A stretch of DNA of 64,000 nucleotides. Source: Ananas comosus (Eukaryota > Streptophyta > Magnoliopsida > Poales > Bromeliaceae). Below the pieces are notes generated by a model. That model did no database searches. It saw nothing but the letters and a program-made list of their open reading frames with translations, and had not been told where the DNA came from. The stretch is from positions 14,194,111-14,258,110 of the forward strand of contig NC_033625.1 of NCBI RefSeq assembly GCF_001540865.1, given 5' to 3'. This document shows, in pieces, positions 48,986-60,599 of this stretch. The translations under genes were made by a program, and so were the position numbers. Every line of letters begins with the position of its first letter. Position 1 is the stretch's first letter.

Positions 48986-49363
48986 GGACTAAATTACACC
49001 ATACTCCTTATAAATATCCTTTTTTCACTTTTCCTTCCTAATTTTAAAAAAACCTATGTTTTGCCCCCTTAAAATTTCAAAAATATTTTCAGGAGGATAC
49101 GGTGTTAATAAAGAGCGCAAAATGACCAAATTATCCTTACTTATTCTATAAGAAAAAAATAATTTTTTAATATATTTCAGTCATTTTGAATAATATTTTG
49201 GATATAAATTATAAAAAATGGACGGAATAGTAATGGAATCTTGAAGGAGGGGGACTAAATGCAATAATTTAAAATGTTGAGAGTGTAAAATATAAATTTT
49301 TGAAAGTTAGGGTGAAAAAGTGAAAAAAAAGATATTTATAAGAAAGTTTTTTGTAAATTATCT
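48986..49363. mobile_element. GGCTAAATTAC-family TIR element, short form
   Basis: Left 'ggactaaattacaccata ... ataaatatcc' pairs with right 'gatatttataag ... tttgtaaatta'. Lacks the GC-rich core of the 4428 and 5584 copies. Confidence 0.5.
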
Positions 49364-49468
49364 TGTTTTATATTATGTTTACTTTTTATAAAATTTAAGA
49401 AGCTTATATCTATAGATAATTTTTTTTGTTTTTAGTTCTATATATTTCTCAGTCTTTTTATTTAGAAA

Positions 49469-49890
49469 AAACTTAAAAAAAAAATTCCTTGTGATTTCGT
49501 ACTTTTTCATTTTAGTACCCTGTGGTTTAAAGTGTATCAAGTTAGTACCCTGTGGTTTCGCACTTTCTCATTTTAGTACCCTGTGGTTTAAAGTGTATAA
49601 AGTTAGTACTCTGTGGTTTTATTTTTGTATCAAGCTAATACAATGTGATTTTATTTTTGTATCAAGTTAGTACCCTGTGGTTTTTAAACTATAGGGTACT
49701 AAAGTGAAAAAGTGTGAAACCACAGGATACTAAAATGAGAAAGTGCGAAACCACAGGGTACTAACTTGATACACTTTAAACTACAGGGGTACTAAAGTGA
49801 AAAAGTGCAAAACCACAGGGTACTAACTTGATACATTTTAAACCACAGGGTACTAAAGTTAGTAAAAGTGAAACCACAAGGGGGGTATTT
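49469..49890. repeat. Fold-back repeat of 'agtaccctgtggttt' units
   Basis: About four direct ~53-bp units bearing 'tagtaccctgtggttt' on the left half (to 49690) are followed by about four inverted units, 'aaccacagggtactaa', on the right half, so a transcript could form a ~200-bp imperfect hairpin. Confidence 0.8.
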
Positions 49891-50079
49891 GAAGTTTTTC
49901 CTTTTATTTATATTCGTATCCGTTTAATATCCGACCAGTATCCGAACCCATTTTTAAGGGATAAAAATTTGAATTTTAGTTTCTGATAAATATCGAAATC
50001 CGTACTTGGATCCAACATAACGGTATGGATACGAATGAATTGAGCACTATCCGATCCGTATCCGCCCGTTTTCATCCCT

Positions 50080-52960
50080 TGGCTTAGGGAACTAGTAGAT
50101 TAATTAGTTGGTGTATTTTATAAAAAATGCATTATTTAAATAAAATTTTACTAAAAAAGTATTTTATTAATCATATTTTAAAAAGGGATCAAATCAGCCA
50201 AATTAGTGATTAAACTGCTAGTTAAACTAGTAACATTTTAAGCAAATAATACGTAGAAAAATCAAATTAGAGTTTTTAATTTTTAATACTAATAAATTAG
50301 TTAAAATTAAATAATATAAAAAATTAGATAATAAAATAAAAATTTTTAAGATTAAATAGTTATTTTGAAAAGGCCTAAAATTTAGGTTAGTTATTATGTA
50401 CCCCTTTTTTACTTCTTTTTTCTTGAATGGCTTAGTTACACCCTGTTACAACTGTACTTTAGTATTATTTTTATATTTACTATATTATATAATTATTTTT
50501 TCAAAAAACTTCATTATATTATTATATAATNATTAGAAACTTCTAGTAAAATATTCTTATGCTATTTTAATATGTCTTATTATTTTTTGTATCAAAATAA
50601 ATTGAATATATGCCCTAACACTTTTAACTAGTAATTTTTAATACTTTTCTTCTTTTAAGTTATAGATTTGTTGTTTGCAGTGTAGGGATAGAAAAAATAT
50701 ATATATTTGAGTGGTGCTTTTGAAAAAAAAATAGTACAGTGTACAAAATAAAAAAGATAAAAATGTATAAAATTTGCCTCAATTATCACTCTTTTTGATC
50801 CAACTATGCAATCTTTTTAAAATTTGATTTTACAACCTAACCTTTTAATTTATTTGATTTAAGCCAAATAGTAACTTTTAACAAAATTCGAGTGCATCGT
50901 TCTTTCTTTATGGATTTAGCCAGTATATTTTATACAATTTATGTAACTATAAATTTATTAAAGTAAATAATTAGCTTAAATTTTATAAAAAAAAACTCAT
51001 CAAATTACTTATATCAAAGAAATTGAATGAGAAAGATTTGATAATCGAATCAAAATGTTCTATAGTTTAGATAAGTTTTATATAATTTTATGAGTAAAAA
51101 ATTTATAAAATATAGTATATTACGATGTGATTAGGCCTTTTTGAATTAAGGGCGTGTGATTGTACATAAAACCATAAAAAATAGTTTTTCGTGGAAAGAA
51201 ATTTTGGTGGAAAAGAAGTATTACATTTTATAGTGTTTGATTTGCAGAAAAGAAGTAATTTTTTATCCACATTTATTTGGCTAAAAAGAAATAAAATATA
51301 TATTTGTTTGGTTTCATGGGAAAAATATAAATGAGAAAAAGTTTACGCAGTTTGAATTTTTATTTTCTGTCAAAAATTAGTGAAAAACAAAAGCACTCCA
51401 TTTTTTTTTTCAAATTTGTGAAAATAGTTTTGAAAAAAAAAATTATGCCTAAATAAACGCGTGAAAAATAATTTTTTTAGCCAAAAAATAATTTTCGATT
51501 CATTTTACGGCAAACCAAACACAACCTGAGTAGACATAAAGTTGACCAAAAGTGGGGGTAAGGTTACCTCCCCTTGCTTGCTTTGTGTGTAAAATAACCT
51601 AAAACAGCCAAAGTAAACCCATTGGAAGGGCTAAAGGTTGTTTTCACAAAAAGCAATAAAAAAAAAAAGAAAAAAGAGAAGAGAAAGAGTGTTTATGATA
51701 ATGGTGAAAATTTTTGGAGGTTACTTTTTCATTCTAATAAAATTAAATTGATAATTATGGTAAATTTATGAATATTTTGAGATAGAATTAAGTGCCCATT
51801 TGATAACACTATAATTTTATAGTGTTAGAGTATTTTTATTGTATTTTTAGAAACAATGTTTATATTTATAAAAAAGTATTTGAATGCTTTAAAATATATT
51901 ATAAATTTGTCACAAAAATAAATACAGCTCAAACATCTGGATCTCTTGATTTGCTTATTGTTATAATGCTGAAATTTACTAAATAGATTTATATTTTTAC
52001 TATGTATAAAAACACATAAAATTAACAGACGAAATTCTAAAAAGAATAAAAGATATTCCATACGAAGAAACACACTTAAAAGTTAATAATAAGATATCCA
52101 CTCCTCTCTCTCCAAAATTTAACTCTAATTTTGCACATTTAAAAAAGTATTCATGAAAATTTCAAATTCTAGATTTAAATCAAAATTCATTTATAACTTT
52201 TCAATGAAAAAAGTAGCCACTCCCCTCTCTCCAAAATTGAATTTAAATTTTGCACATTACAAAAGGTACTGCAAATATTTAATTCACGAAAATGACTATT
52301 TATATTTAATTTAATTCAAAATTTTAGATTTTAAAATCAAATTTAATCACAAACTTTAGATTTAAGTCAAATTTAATTATATCATCATTTAAATAAATGC
52401 TATAAACATTTTATTAGCAAATGGATCTTACTTTTAATACAAATTTATATTCTAAACTTTTTAGACAAATATAGTTGATGAATTTCTCTTTTTTTAAAAA
52501 AAAATATATACATCGAGTAAACTAAATGCAACGTGCATTACACGTGCACTACGAGTCTACAACTAGCTTGATAATATGAGTTGAACTACTATACTATAAT
52601 AGTAGATAAATAGTATTTAGTATAAACTTTTTAATTTCTAAATTTATGCTAATTTAATCACCAAATAGTAAATCCTACGGGTTTACGTAAATACTATTGA
52701 GTTGAACTCTTGTACTTTTAAAAGCACAAGAGTATTTGTGTTATAATTTCTTAGTCACCGGATCGTCTTAAGGTTCGTTCAACACTATTTATAATGTATT
52801 TCAATAACAAAAAATTTACCAGTTCTGTACGAATTTTGATACGATTCGACAGCTAAAAACTTATAAGCACGTTGATATCCTGTGCTTTTAAAAGCATAAG
52901 AGCTCAACTAAACACTATTTATATATATATTATTAAAAGTATAGCAGCCTCACTAACAAT
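50080..52960. other. AT-rich intergenic DNA with MITE remnants
   Basis: Includes a single N (50531), a TIR-like remnant at about 51150-51525 ('gtgtgattgtacataaaacc' to 'ggcaaaccaaacac'), a ~190-bp segment at about 51590-51790 repeated at 53450-53640, and inverted words 'cttttaaaagcacaagag' near 52715. No gene seen. Confidence 0.55.
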
Positions 52961-52971
52961 AACACATATAA

Positions 52972-53331
52972 GGCTAAATTATAGAAAATTTCTTTATAAA
53001 TATCTGTTTTTTACCCCCTCAAAAATCTATATTTTCTCCCTCAATATTTTAAGTTATTTAATTTAGCCCTCCTTTATCAGAGTTTCATCACCATTCCATC
53101 TATTTCTTATAATTTATACCAAAAATATCCTGCAAAATGATAGAAATATACTAAAAAATTATTTTTTCTTATAAAAAATGGCAATTTGGTTATTTTGCCA
53201 TCTCCATTAATGTGTATCCTCCTAAAAATATTTCTGAAATTTTAAGGAAGCAATATGTAGGTTTTTTAAAGTTATAAAGAAAAAGTGAAAAAGGGGTATT
53301 TATAAAGAAGTTAATTTTCTATATTTTAGCC
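52972..53331. mobile_element. GGCTAAATTAC-family TIR element, 360-bp form
   Basis: Starts GGCTAAATTATAGAAAATTT and ends 'tttctatattttagcc', inverted to each other. Flanks on both sides are TATA-rich. Confidence 0.65.
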
Positions 53332-53870
53332 TATATATAATTACTATATCATCAAATTAAGAGATATGTAAACAGGCTCTAAGATATATGTGATTTGAGC
53401 TAATTAATTTGTATATATTTATTTAATATCTACTTTATTAGTACTAAAACAGCTTAAGCAAACCCATCAGATGGTCTAAAGGTTGCTTTCACCAAAAGCA
53501 TTAAAGAGGAGAAAAAGAGAGTTTATGGTGATAGGGAAAACTTTTTAGAGATTATTGTTTTTTTTCTTTTTCCCTTTCATGTCAATGAAGTAGTTACCAT
53601 GGTAAATTGTAAATATTTTGAGATTGAAAAAATTAAGACTATATGTTGATTGATCTAATTATTTTGTGTATATATATTTATTGTCTAAATTATTATTCAT
53701 TGTGTTTAACTTGGTTAGGGTTCAAAACATTCATAATGTGATCTAATTAATTTGTATACATTTATTTATTACCCAAATGTGTTGGATCTAGTGGAGCCTA
53801 TCCAACTCTACCAAACTTTCAACAAAATCTACTTTTAAAACTCATGGTCAAAAGGGGTTTAATAGGGTGT

Positions 53871-54862
53871 CTGGAAGTGAAAAATCGACCAGCGAAAAAT
53901 TTGTGAGCTTCGCAAACTCGACTTCGTTCATCATCCCATGGAAGTCGAGAAATCGATATCTGTATACTCATTGAGTGGGAGTTCAGGTGAACTCGTGACT
54001 TAGATGTCGAAATAAACGCCGTCGCCTACGACTTTTTCGGAATTATGGATCCAACCTCCAAGATCAATAGCAATTTTTTAATGGATCAAGATAGATTATA
54101 GTTTGAAAGTGGAAAATCGAACAACGAAAAATTTTGTGAGCTTTACGAACTCGACTTTGTCCATCATCCCACGAAGGTCGAAAAATCAATATATGTATAC
54201 TTATGAATGGGAGTTCGAGTGATATTGGTGTTGAAAAAAAAAAATCAATGCCCATTACTTTTTCGAAATTATGAATTCAACCTCCGAGATCAATAGGAAA
54301 TATTTAATGAATCAAGATAGATTAATAGTTTGAAAGTGAAAAATCAAACAACGAAAAAAATTGTGAGCTTCACAAAGTCGACTTCGTCCATCATCCCACG
54401 AAAGTTGAGAAATCGATATCTGTATACTCATTAGTGGGAGTTCAAGTGATCTCGCGACTTTGGTGATGAAATAAACGCTGATATCTCTGACTTTTTTGAA
54501 ATTATGAATTCAATCTTCGAGATACATAGCAAATTTTTGACAAATCAAGATACATTAGTAAAGAAATGATATCTGTATACTAATGAGTGGGAGTTCGAGT
54601 GATCTCGCGACTTCGGTGACGAAATAAATGCTGACGGCTATGACTTTTTCAAAATTATGAATTCAATTTTCGAGATACATAGCAAATTTTTGACAGATCA
54701 AGATACATTAGTAAATAAATAATATCTGTATACTCATCAGTGGGAGTTCGAGTGATCTCGCGACTTCGGTAACGAAATAAATACTGACGCCTATGACTTT
54801 TTCAAAATTATGAATTCAATCTTCGAGATATATAGCAAATTTTTGACGGATCAAGATACATC
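53871..54862. repeat. Tandem array of 228-bp and 154-bp units
   Basis: 'gaaagtgaaaaatcga' starts near 53874, 54104 and 54332 (period ~228-230). Then 'atatctgtatac' recurs at 54415, 54569 and 54722 (period ~154). The shorter units lack the part around 'gtgagcttcgcaaactcga'. No open frame runs through it. Confidence 0.8.
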
Positions 54863-54865
54863 ACA

Positions 54866-54987
54866 GTTTACACCGTACCCCATGTGACCATTTTTTATTT
54901 TATAAGGGGGCATAGTATAGGTTTTTAAATGACAGGGGGGGAAAGTAAAAAATCAGTTTTCGACAGAGGATTTTATGTAATTTAGCC
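54866..54987. mobile_element. Right-end fragment of a GGCTAAATTAC-family element
   Basis: Matches the last ~125 bp of the 4428-5058 element ('ttacaccgtaccccatgtga' to 'tgtaatttagcc') and follows directly after the tandem array. Confidence 0.6.
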
Positions 54988-56005
54988 TTTATCAAATGAT
55001 CCTGTAAAAATTTTATTTGACGAAATAATCTTATTTTGTCCAATTTAATGACAAAATGAAAGAACAATTAAAAGACGGTCAAATCTAACAACATCACAAA
55101 AATATTCACAACCTATACAAAAAACGATAATAATCTAAATACGGTAAATAATTCACTACTTTCTAAAGATAGTGAACGATTCACTGTGTTTCTTATTTTT
55201 GTCCGGTATAGCATTGAATTGGCAAAAGAAGATTTAGTTGGGCAAATAAAATTTTGAAAAAAATTATTTGACAAATTAAAAATTTTTATAAGATTATTGT
55301 AAAAAAAAAGTTCTCCCAAATAAAATACCACATATAAATCTTGTACTTACAACCACACCAACTTTCCTTTGTTATATAAGAAAACTTTCAAATAAAATAC
55401 CTAAAAAATACTCTCTAAATACCAAAACAAAGAGAGAAAGAGGAACTTACACATACAAAATTAATCACCAACCAACTCTCACTTGGCCAAACCCTCAAAT
55501 TGGCTTCAAATAGTGTTGGAAGAGACCATCCACCTAATTTTTGCATGTAATAAGCATGCAACCTCATGGGCAAAAGCAAATTTGTATTTTTCTTCTCTTC
55601 ATATTTTATAAATAGCCTAACTAATATTTAGGCTAAAGAAGCATGATATTGCATAATTCTATCATAAAAGTCATCATATATTGTGACACCCCTAAAAATT
55701 AGAATAGTCCTATATATATGAGAATAATACGGCTAAACTTTTTAACTCGACAGTAGTTAGATCCAAAAAGTTAAAAGGGTTAAATATGTTAGAATTAGAA
55801 TAGTTCTAGAATGGATGATCTCCATAGCCGGGCGTCACAGTTGGTATCAGAACCAATCACCAGCCAGCAGTGTGGGATGACTCTCGAATCAGTCAGAATT
55901 TGAATAATAAGCTAGCAAAACCAGTCTCACATCGCTTTATACTTGTGAGTGTGCTCGTGCTGATGAAAGACGGGAGGAATGTAACACCCCGAAAATTTAG
56001 AATAG

Positions 56006-56038
<33 letters not shown>

Positions 56039-56041
<3 letters not shown>

Positions 56042-56601
56042 TTGAGCTAGAATACTCTCGATAGTAAACGGGACGTTTTACTATCGAGTTGTTTTCGATG
56101 ATAGAGCTTCCAAATTGACGATCGGCTCCGTTGAACATGATCTATACCACTTGAAGTGTTTAGAAATCAAATTTCAAATCTTTTCGACATCATTTGCCTA
56201 ATGATCAAAGGGTTTCAAAATTTGTAATTTTAATGGTGGATAAGAGACGTTTTCTCGTTTAACGGTGTAAAGATATCCAAATCAATTGAATTTTTATTAG
56301 GAAAATTCTGTTTAAACTATTTAAAATAGATCTATACTCTTCGATCTTGTAATTACAAATGACTCCTATCATCATTTTTAAAGAATAATTCAATTTTCAG
56401 CCATTCATTTTTTGTTACTAGGTGGATAAATAGAACAATATCGATAAGTGCTATGTAATTTGATATTCTAGGTGTTAAATGGATTTAGATCATATTTAAC
56501 GTGACGGCTGATCGTCAATTTGGTAGCGTACTATTCACGAAAAACAATCAGATAGTAAGAACGCCATGGTTTATACTATCTGAGCGGTATTCTAGGCTCA
56601 A

Positions 56602-56604
<3 letters not shown>
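56039..56604. mobile_element. TIR element family T1, copy 2, inserted in (TA)n
   Basis: Ends GAGTTGAGCTAGAATAC and (inverted) GAGTTGAGCCTAGAATAC, directly flanked on both sides by TATATA tracts, consistent with a TA target. The interior matches 30995-31527 ('gttgttttcgatgatagag'). Confidence 0.75.

Positions 56605-56667
<63 letters not shown>
56605..56667. repeat. (TA)n microsatellite
   Basis: About 60 bp of TA dinucleotides continuing the tract interrupted by the T1 element; a shorter arm lies at 56010-56037. Confidence 0.9.
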
Positions 56668-56675
<8 letters not shown>

Positions 56676-56998
56676 ATAGAGCTAAACTTCATAATCCGAA
56701 TATAGTATTTTAAGCAGTGGCTAAGCCCAAAAAGTTAAAAAGGATTAAGCGTACTAGGATTAAAATAATTTTAAAATAAGTGGCCGCCCGGAAAGCGAGG
56801 CGGCACATAAAACCTACAGGCTCATCTTTTTTCTTTCATCAAGGCAAATATAACCTGCTTATGAGCCCAATAGATAGATTAGTTTTCAAATATACAAGCT
56901 TAATAGAGAGAGCCAAAAAAAAAAAAAAAACAAAAACAAAAACAAAAACAAAAACACCAGAAAAAAAATATATTTATAGCAGTTTAAACCATTTCTTC

Positions 56999-59101
56999 TC
57001 AGCAATTTCCAAGAGTTTGCTGCAGAAGACACCTCAGTGGCTTCTCAAAAACAAGGAGCAGGCTCAACAGAAGAAGAGGCAGAAGGAAAAGAAACATCCA
57101 GAAACAGCTGTGGCTGTACCCACTCCTCCTTCTCGGTGGCGGCTGCGGCGACGCGCCGGGTCGAAACCGCGCGAGCTCGTCGCGCAAGTCGTCATGGTTC
57201 CGAAAGAGCGAAAGTAACTACAAAGAAAAAAAAAAACAAAAAAGAGAAAAGAAAACAATATTGCCAACCATGATCGACGATCCCAATATTCCGAATGAAA
57301 GTTTAAGGACTAAAGTGCTTTAAGTGAAAGTTCAAGGACTAAGTCATAAAATATCGATATGTATATATATATACACCTCTTGGTACATTTCGATCGGCTT
57401 GTGTTCTTTCCTGCTAAGAATGTCGAACAATGATGCATATAACAAGTAATCGCGAGCCTGCATAAGCGAAAAAGGTGTCGGTAAGTAAGGGGAAAAAGCT
57501 TCGTAATCGTCGGTATCAAAAATAAAAGCATCGGATTCAGTAGCATCAACTGCAATAAGGGCTCGGTCTCGATTTATTAATCAAAAGTGGCTCGGTCTCA
57601 TTTTGTAAGTTCAGGGATGTCAACGAGCCGAACACGAGCTGACTCGTTAAAATATCAAACTAAAAATTTAGCTCGTGTTTGGCTTGTTTATTAACGAGCC
57701 GAACACGTGCTAACTCGCGAACATTAAGTTAGATTGCCAGCCCTACTACTGGGTGAAAAGTTAAAAGAAAATTAAAAAATTATAATCTTAGTCTCGTAAT
57801 TGAAATTTACGAAGTATAGGTCTCTTTACATTTGAGTTGGCCTAAATCCAAATAGTAGAAATTTATATATATACATAGAGAGAGAGAGAGAGAGAGAGTC
57901 CGACTGGGGTGCTTCTAATAGCACCAAGCACTTGGTGCTACAGAGTTTTTCACTGTTAGATCTACCCCTTTGACCATTTTCATTCATTAGATCATACTAT
58001 TCAACCAATCACCCACTCAACCATAGGAGGGACTACTATCATCGTAATCGCGCATTCCTTCATCCAAGAGCTGAAAACCTAATAGCAACAATGACTTGGT
58101 GCTATTAATAGTATAGTAGCCTAGTTCTATATATATGTATGTATATATCATAATTGATTTTCCCCGAAAAGTATAAAGAGTTTCAAGGAGCAAGTTATCG
58201 CCTTGTTGACACACAGATGAAAATTATGACCACACTGAGGAGAGTAAGTCATTGTGTATAAGCTGTTTTCAGAAGCTTATATACAGTAGAGCAACAAATA
58301 TCGGCGAAAGTAACACTATCGAATTACTCTACGATCGCAAGACATGAGAACGATTAAGATATGTAGATAATCTGGGGATGTCATATTTCTTAGTCGACTA
58401 ACATGGCTATCATGAATTACCGATGGAGGGGACTTATTTGCCCTAACAAGAGCTTCAGCATAAGAAGTGCTATTTGACTAGAGCTGTTGAAAGAAAGCTC
58501 GAAACAAGCTTTCCTTCTTCGACCACAAGCAGAAGATTCAGCTCGAAGCCTCTGCAAATTCGAGGCCAGGAGCTCACTTTTCATTATTCGCGAAACATTT
58601 GGATTCTGCTTCTCAAAACAAGAAGCTACTCCAAAATATAAGAAACCCTCAAACACACTCATTGAAATCCTGAACACAATGCCACTAGATATCAAAAAAT
58701 TTCAGCAACACAAAATGCCGCGCAGCGACTCAAGAATCGAAATAATTTCCGCACAATTTTACTAATCTTAGTGGTTAATTGCATGATGAATCAGTAGCTC
58801 ACTACTCCCAAACCATCAGAAGAATCAAAACAGAAGCATAAAACTCCCATTACTTCATGTATACTTCAATGTTAGGAGAAAAAACACAATAATTAATCTG
58901 CAATAATTGAGAAAGAAGGGGAAAATAAAAACATCAGTAAATAAACAAAAAATTTGAAAAAAAAAATAAAAATCTCACCTTCACTTTCTTAACAAAGTTG
59001 AGAGACTCCTCAAATGTGATTGGCCTCTCCTTATTCAGCAAAGAACTCAAATCCAGCATCAGATTTGAGTGCTCTTTAAACATATGCTTTGCCCTAATCA
59101 T
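56999..59101 (-). CDS. Mini SIN3-like gene encoding PAH segments only
   Basis: Three exons, 59101-58979, 57457-57377 and 57217-56999, join in phase to give 140 residues. Exon 1 (MIRAKHMFKEHSNLMLDLSS, then ITFEESLNFVKKVK) matches the second half of SIN3 PAH1, exon 2 (LFDILSRKEHKPIEMYQE) the first half of PAH2, and exon 3 (LLSLFRNHDDLRDELARFRP) its second half. All introns fall exactly where they do in the full SIN3-like gene 10 kb to the right-hand end of that gene's 5' side, on the same strand. After the PAH there is a Pro/Arg stretch and a Leu-rich tail that is low-complexity in origin. An untranslated first exon ending AAG|GTATCA at 59801 may feed the CAG acceptor at 59121. It lacks PAH3 and the HDAC-interacting region, so if expressed it could only bind partners, not recruit deacetylase. 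It may be a decaying duplicate. Confidence 0.6.
57897..58125. mobile_element. TIR element family T2 in a mini SIN3-like intron
   Basis: Carries 'gcaccaagcacttggtgc' (57921-57938) and ends 'cttggtgctattaatagtat'. Preceded by a GA tract. Lies between exons 1 and 2 of the small gene. Confidence 0.6.
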
Positions 59102-59504
59102 AATAACTCTACACTGACCCCTGCAACAACATTAGTGATTGGATCCTTAATTTTGTGTTTTTTTTTAAAAAAAATCCTAATTTCTGTCATAAATTAGCAT
59201 CAATATTCAATACCAGTGTTTAAATGCAAATGAACCACAAGAAATCAGGTGAATTTGTTGAGAAAAAAGCCAACAAAAAAATTATAATAATTATTCAAGG
59301 GGGTTTAGTTTAATAGAATGAAAATTTGAAAATTTCTCTTTTTTTTTCACTAACAAAATCCTAATTACTATCATAAATTAAAATAACAAGAAATCAGATA
59401 AATATGTTGAGAAAAAAAGGCAACAAAAAGGAAAAATTTGATGAACCCACAAAGAAATTATCCAAGGAGGCTTAATAGGATAAAATTTCTCAACCAAAAA
59501 AAAA

Positions 59505-59528
59505 NNNNNNNNNNNNNNNNNNNNNNNN
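59505..59528. other. Assembly gap, 24 N
   Basis: Run of N in the A-rich putative leader intron of the mini SIN3-like gene. Confidence 1.
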
Positions 59529-59800
59529 CTATCTTTAAAAAAAAAAAAAACAAAAAAATTCCACCTTTGAGTTCAAAAACAACAAAAGAGCAAACACCAA
59601 TCACACAAAATTACTAATAAACACAAGTAATAGGCATTAACTCCAAAAGATCAGATTTTTTCTTAAAAAAAAAAAAATCTCTCACCAACCCAATTATCAT
59701 CATTGGTCAAAATAACCAAAAAAAAAAGAAAGAATTACAACTTACATACCAAAAAAGAAAAAAAAAGAAAAAGGAAAAAAAAGGCTGGGTAGGGTGATAC

Positions 59801-59960
59801 CTTCTCACTGGTTCAAAGCTTGCTTGATAGTTGGGAGAAAAGCATAAGAAAAAGCACCCCAAAAAAAGGAAAAAAAAATAAAAAAAAAAAGGGGAAAGGG
59901 AGAAGGAGAGGTACTCTCACTTGTGGTGAGCTTACCACTAGAAGATTCCTCCCTTTGGCA
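59801..59960 (-). promoter_or_regulatory. Putative leader exon of the mini SIN3-like gene
   Basis: On the minus strand a C/T-rich stretch followed by a good donor (GAGAAG|GTATCA) resembles a leader exon. This is inferred only from the splice signal and position. Confidence 0.3.
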
Positions 59961-60319
59961 TAATTAATTCTAGCTATTTAACGCGCTGCTCGCGAGTCAG
60001 CTCATGTTTGTTCGATTTAAAAACAAAATTTTAGATTAATTATACGTTAATTAAATGAGCCGAACACAAGATGAGAGGTGAGAGGTGGGGGTCAAGAGAG
60101 TGTAATCTTACTTGAAAGGTAAGTTACCAGATTCTGTCACATAGCACAGTTTAAATTCAGTAAAAAATTAATTAAAAAGGTTAAAAAGACATCTTATTTT
60201 AAATTTTATCTCCAAAAAGTTTTTAAAATTAAATTGCAGTAAAAACTTTCAAGTGGTGCAGTTTCTGTTTTAGTTAACAACTTAACTTAATTAATTTATA
60301 AACATTAATATGAAATATT

Positions 60320-60368
60320 AAAAGATAAAATTAAGATCCGTGCATCGCACGGGTCAGTTGCTAGCTAA
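60320..60368 (+). mobile_element. Helitron 3' end
   Basis: A perfect hairpin CCGTGC-ATC-GCACGG (60338-60352) is followed 8 bases later by CTAG (or CTAA, 60365-60368, then T). This is the standard terminal structure of a Helitron 3' end and resembles the degenerate one at 2934. No TC-type 5' end was found upstream, so the element may be partial. Confidence 0.6.
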
Positions 60369-60599
60369 TAAACAGTGTCCAAGTAACAAAATTATGCCAA
60401 ATTACCACCTAATCTAAAACAAGCTAACTAAACAAGATTTTGCATTTGCTGAGCATATATAAAACCTCAAATCTAATTTTATTTGCACAATTTAAATTAG
60501 GCACTCACAAAAATTATCATCATCATTTATTTAATGATGTTCTAAAATCATGCCTAATAAAATAAAATAAAATAAAATAAAAATGAATGCCCTAAGAAT

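Larger units (their letters stand above)
48830..50078. mobile_element. Transposon remnant with CCGATCCG ends, split by nested insertions
   Basis: The left part (48830-48915) carries 'ggattatccgatccgaccc' and 'ttcggattcggattta'; the right part (49915-50078) carries 'gtatccgtttaatatccga' and ends 'ccgatccgtatccgcccgtt'. These are inverted relatives with many ATCCG words, split by a GGCTAAATTAC-family element and a fold-back repeat. Confidence 0.5.
55682..56800 (+). mobile_element. TRIM-like miniature LTR retrotransposon
   Basis: 5' LTR 55682-55839 begins TGTGACACCCC and ends GGGCGTCACA. It is followed at once by TTGGTATCAGAACC, a primer-binding site complementary to initiator methionine tRNA. 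The internal region is only ~140 bp, ends in a purine-rich AAAGACGGGAGGAA, and the 3' LTR starts TGTAACACCCC at 55980. The 3' LTR is interrupted by (TA)n and a TIR element and resumes around 56667 ('gataatagagct'-like DNA, 'aaaaagttaaaaaggatta'). No gag/pol, so it depends on other elements. Confidence 0.75.

Noticed and set aside
53871..54862. A CRISPR-like array
   Set aside because: Units are 154-230 bp with no short repeat/spacer alternation, in a plant genome.
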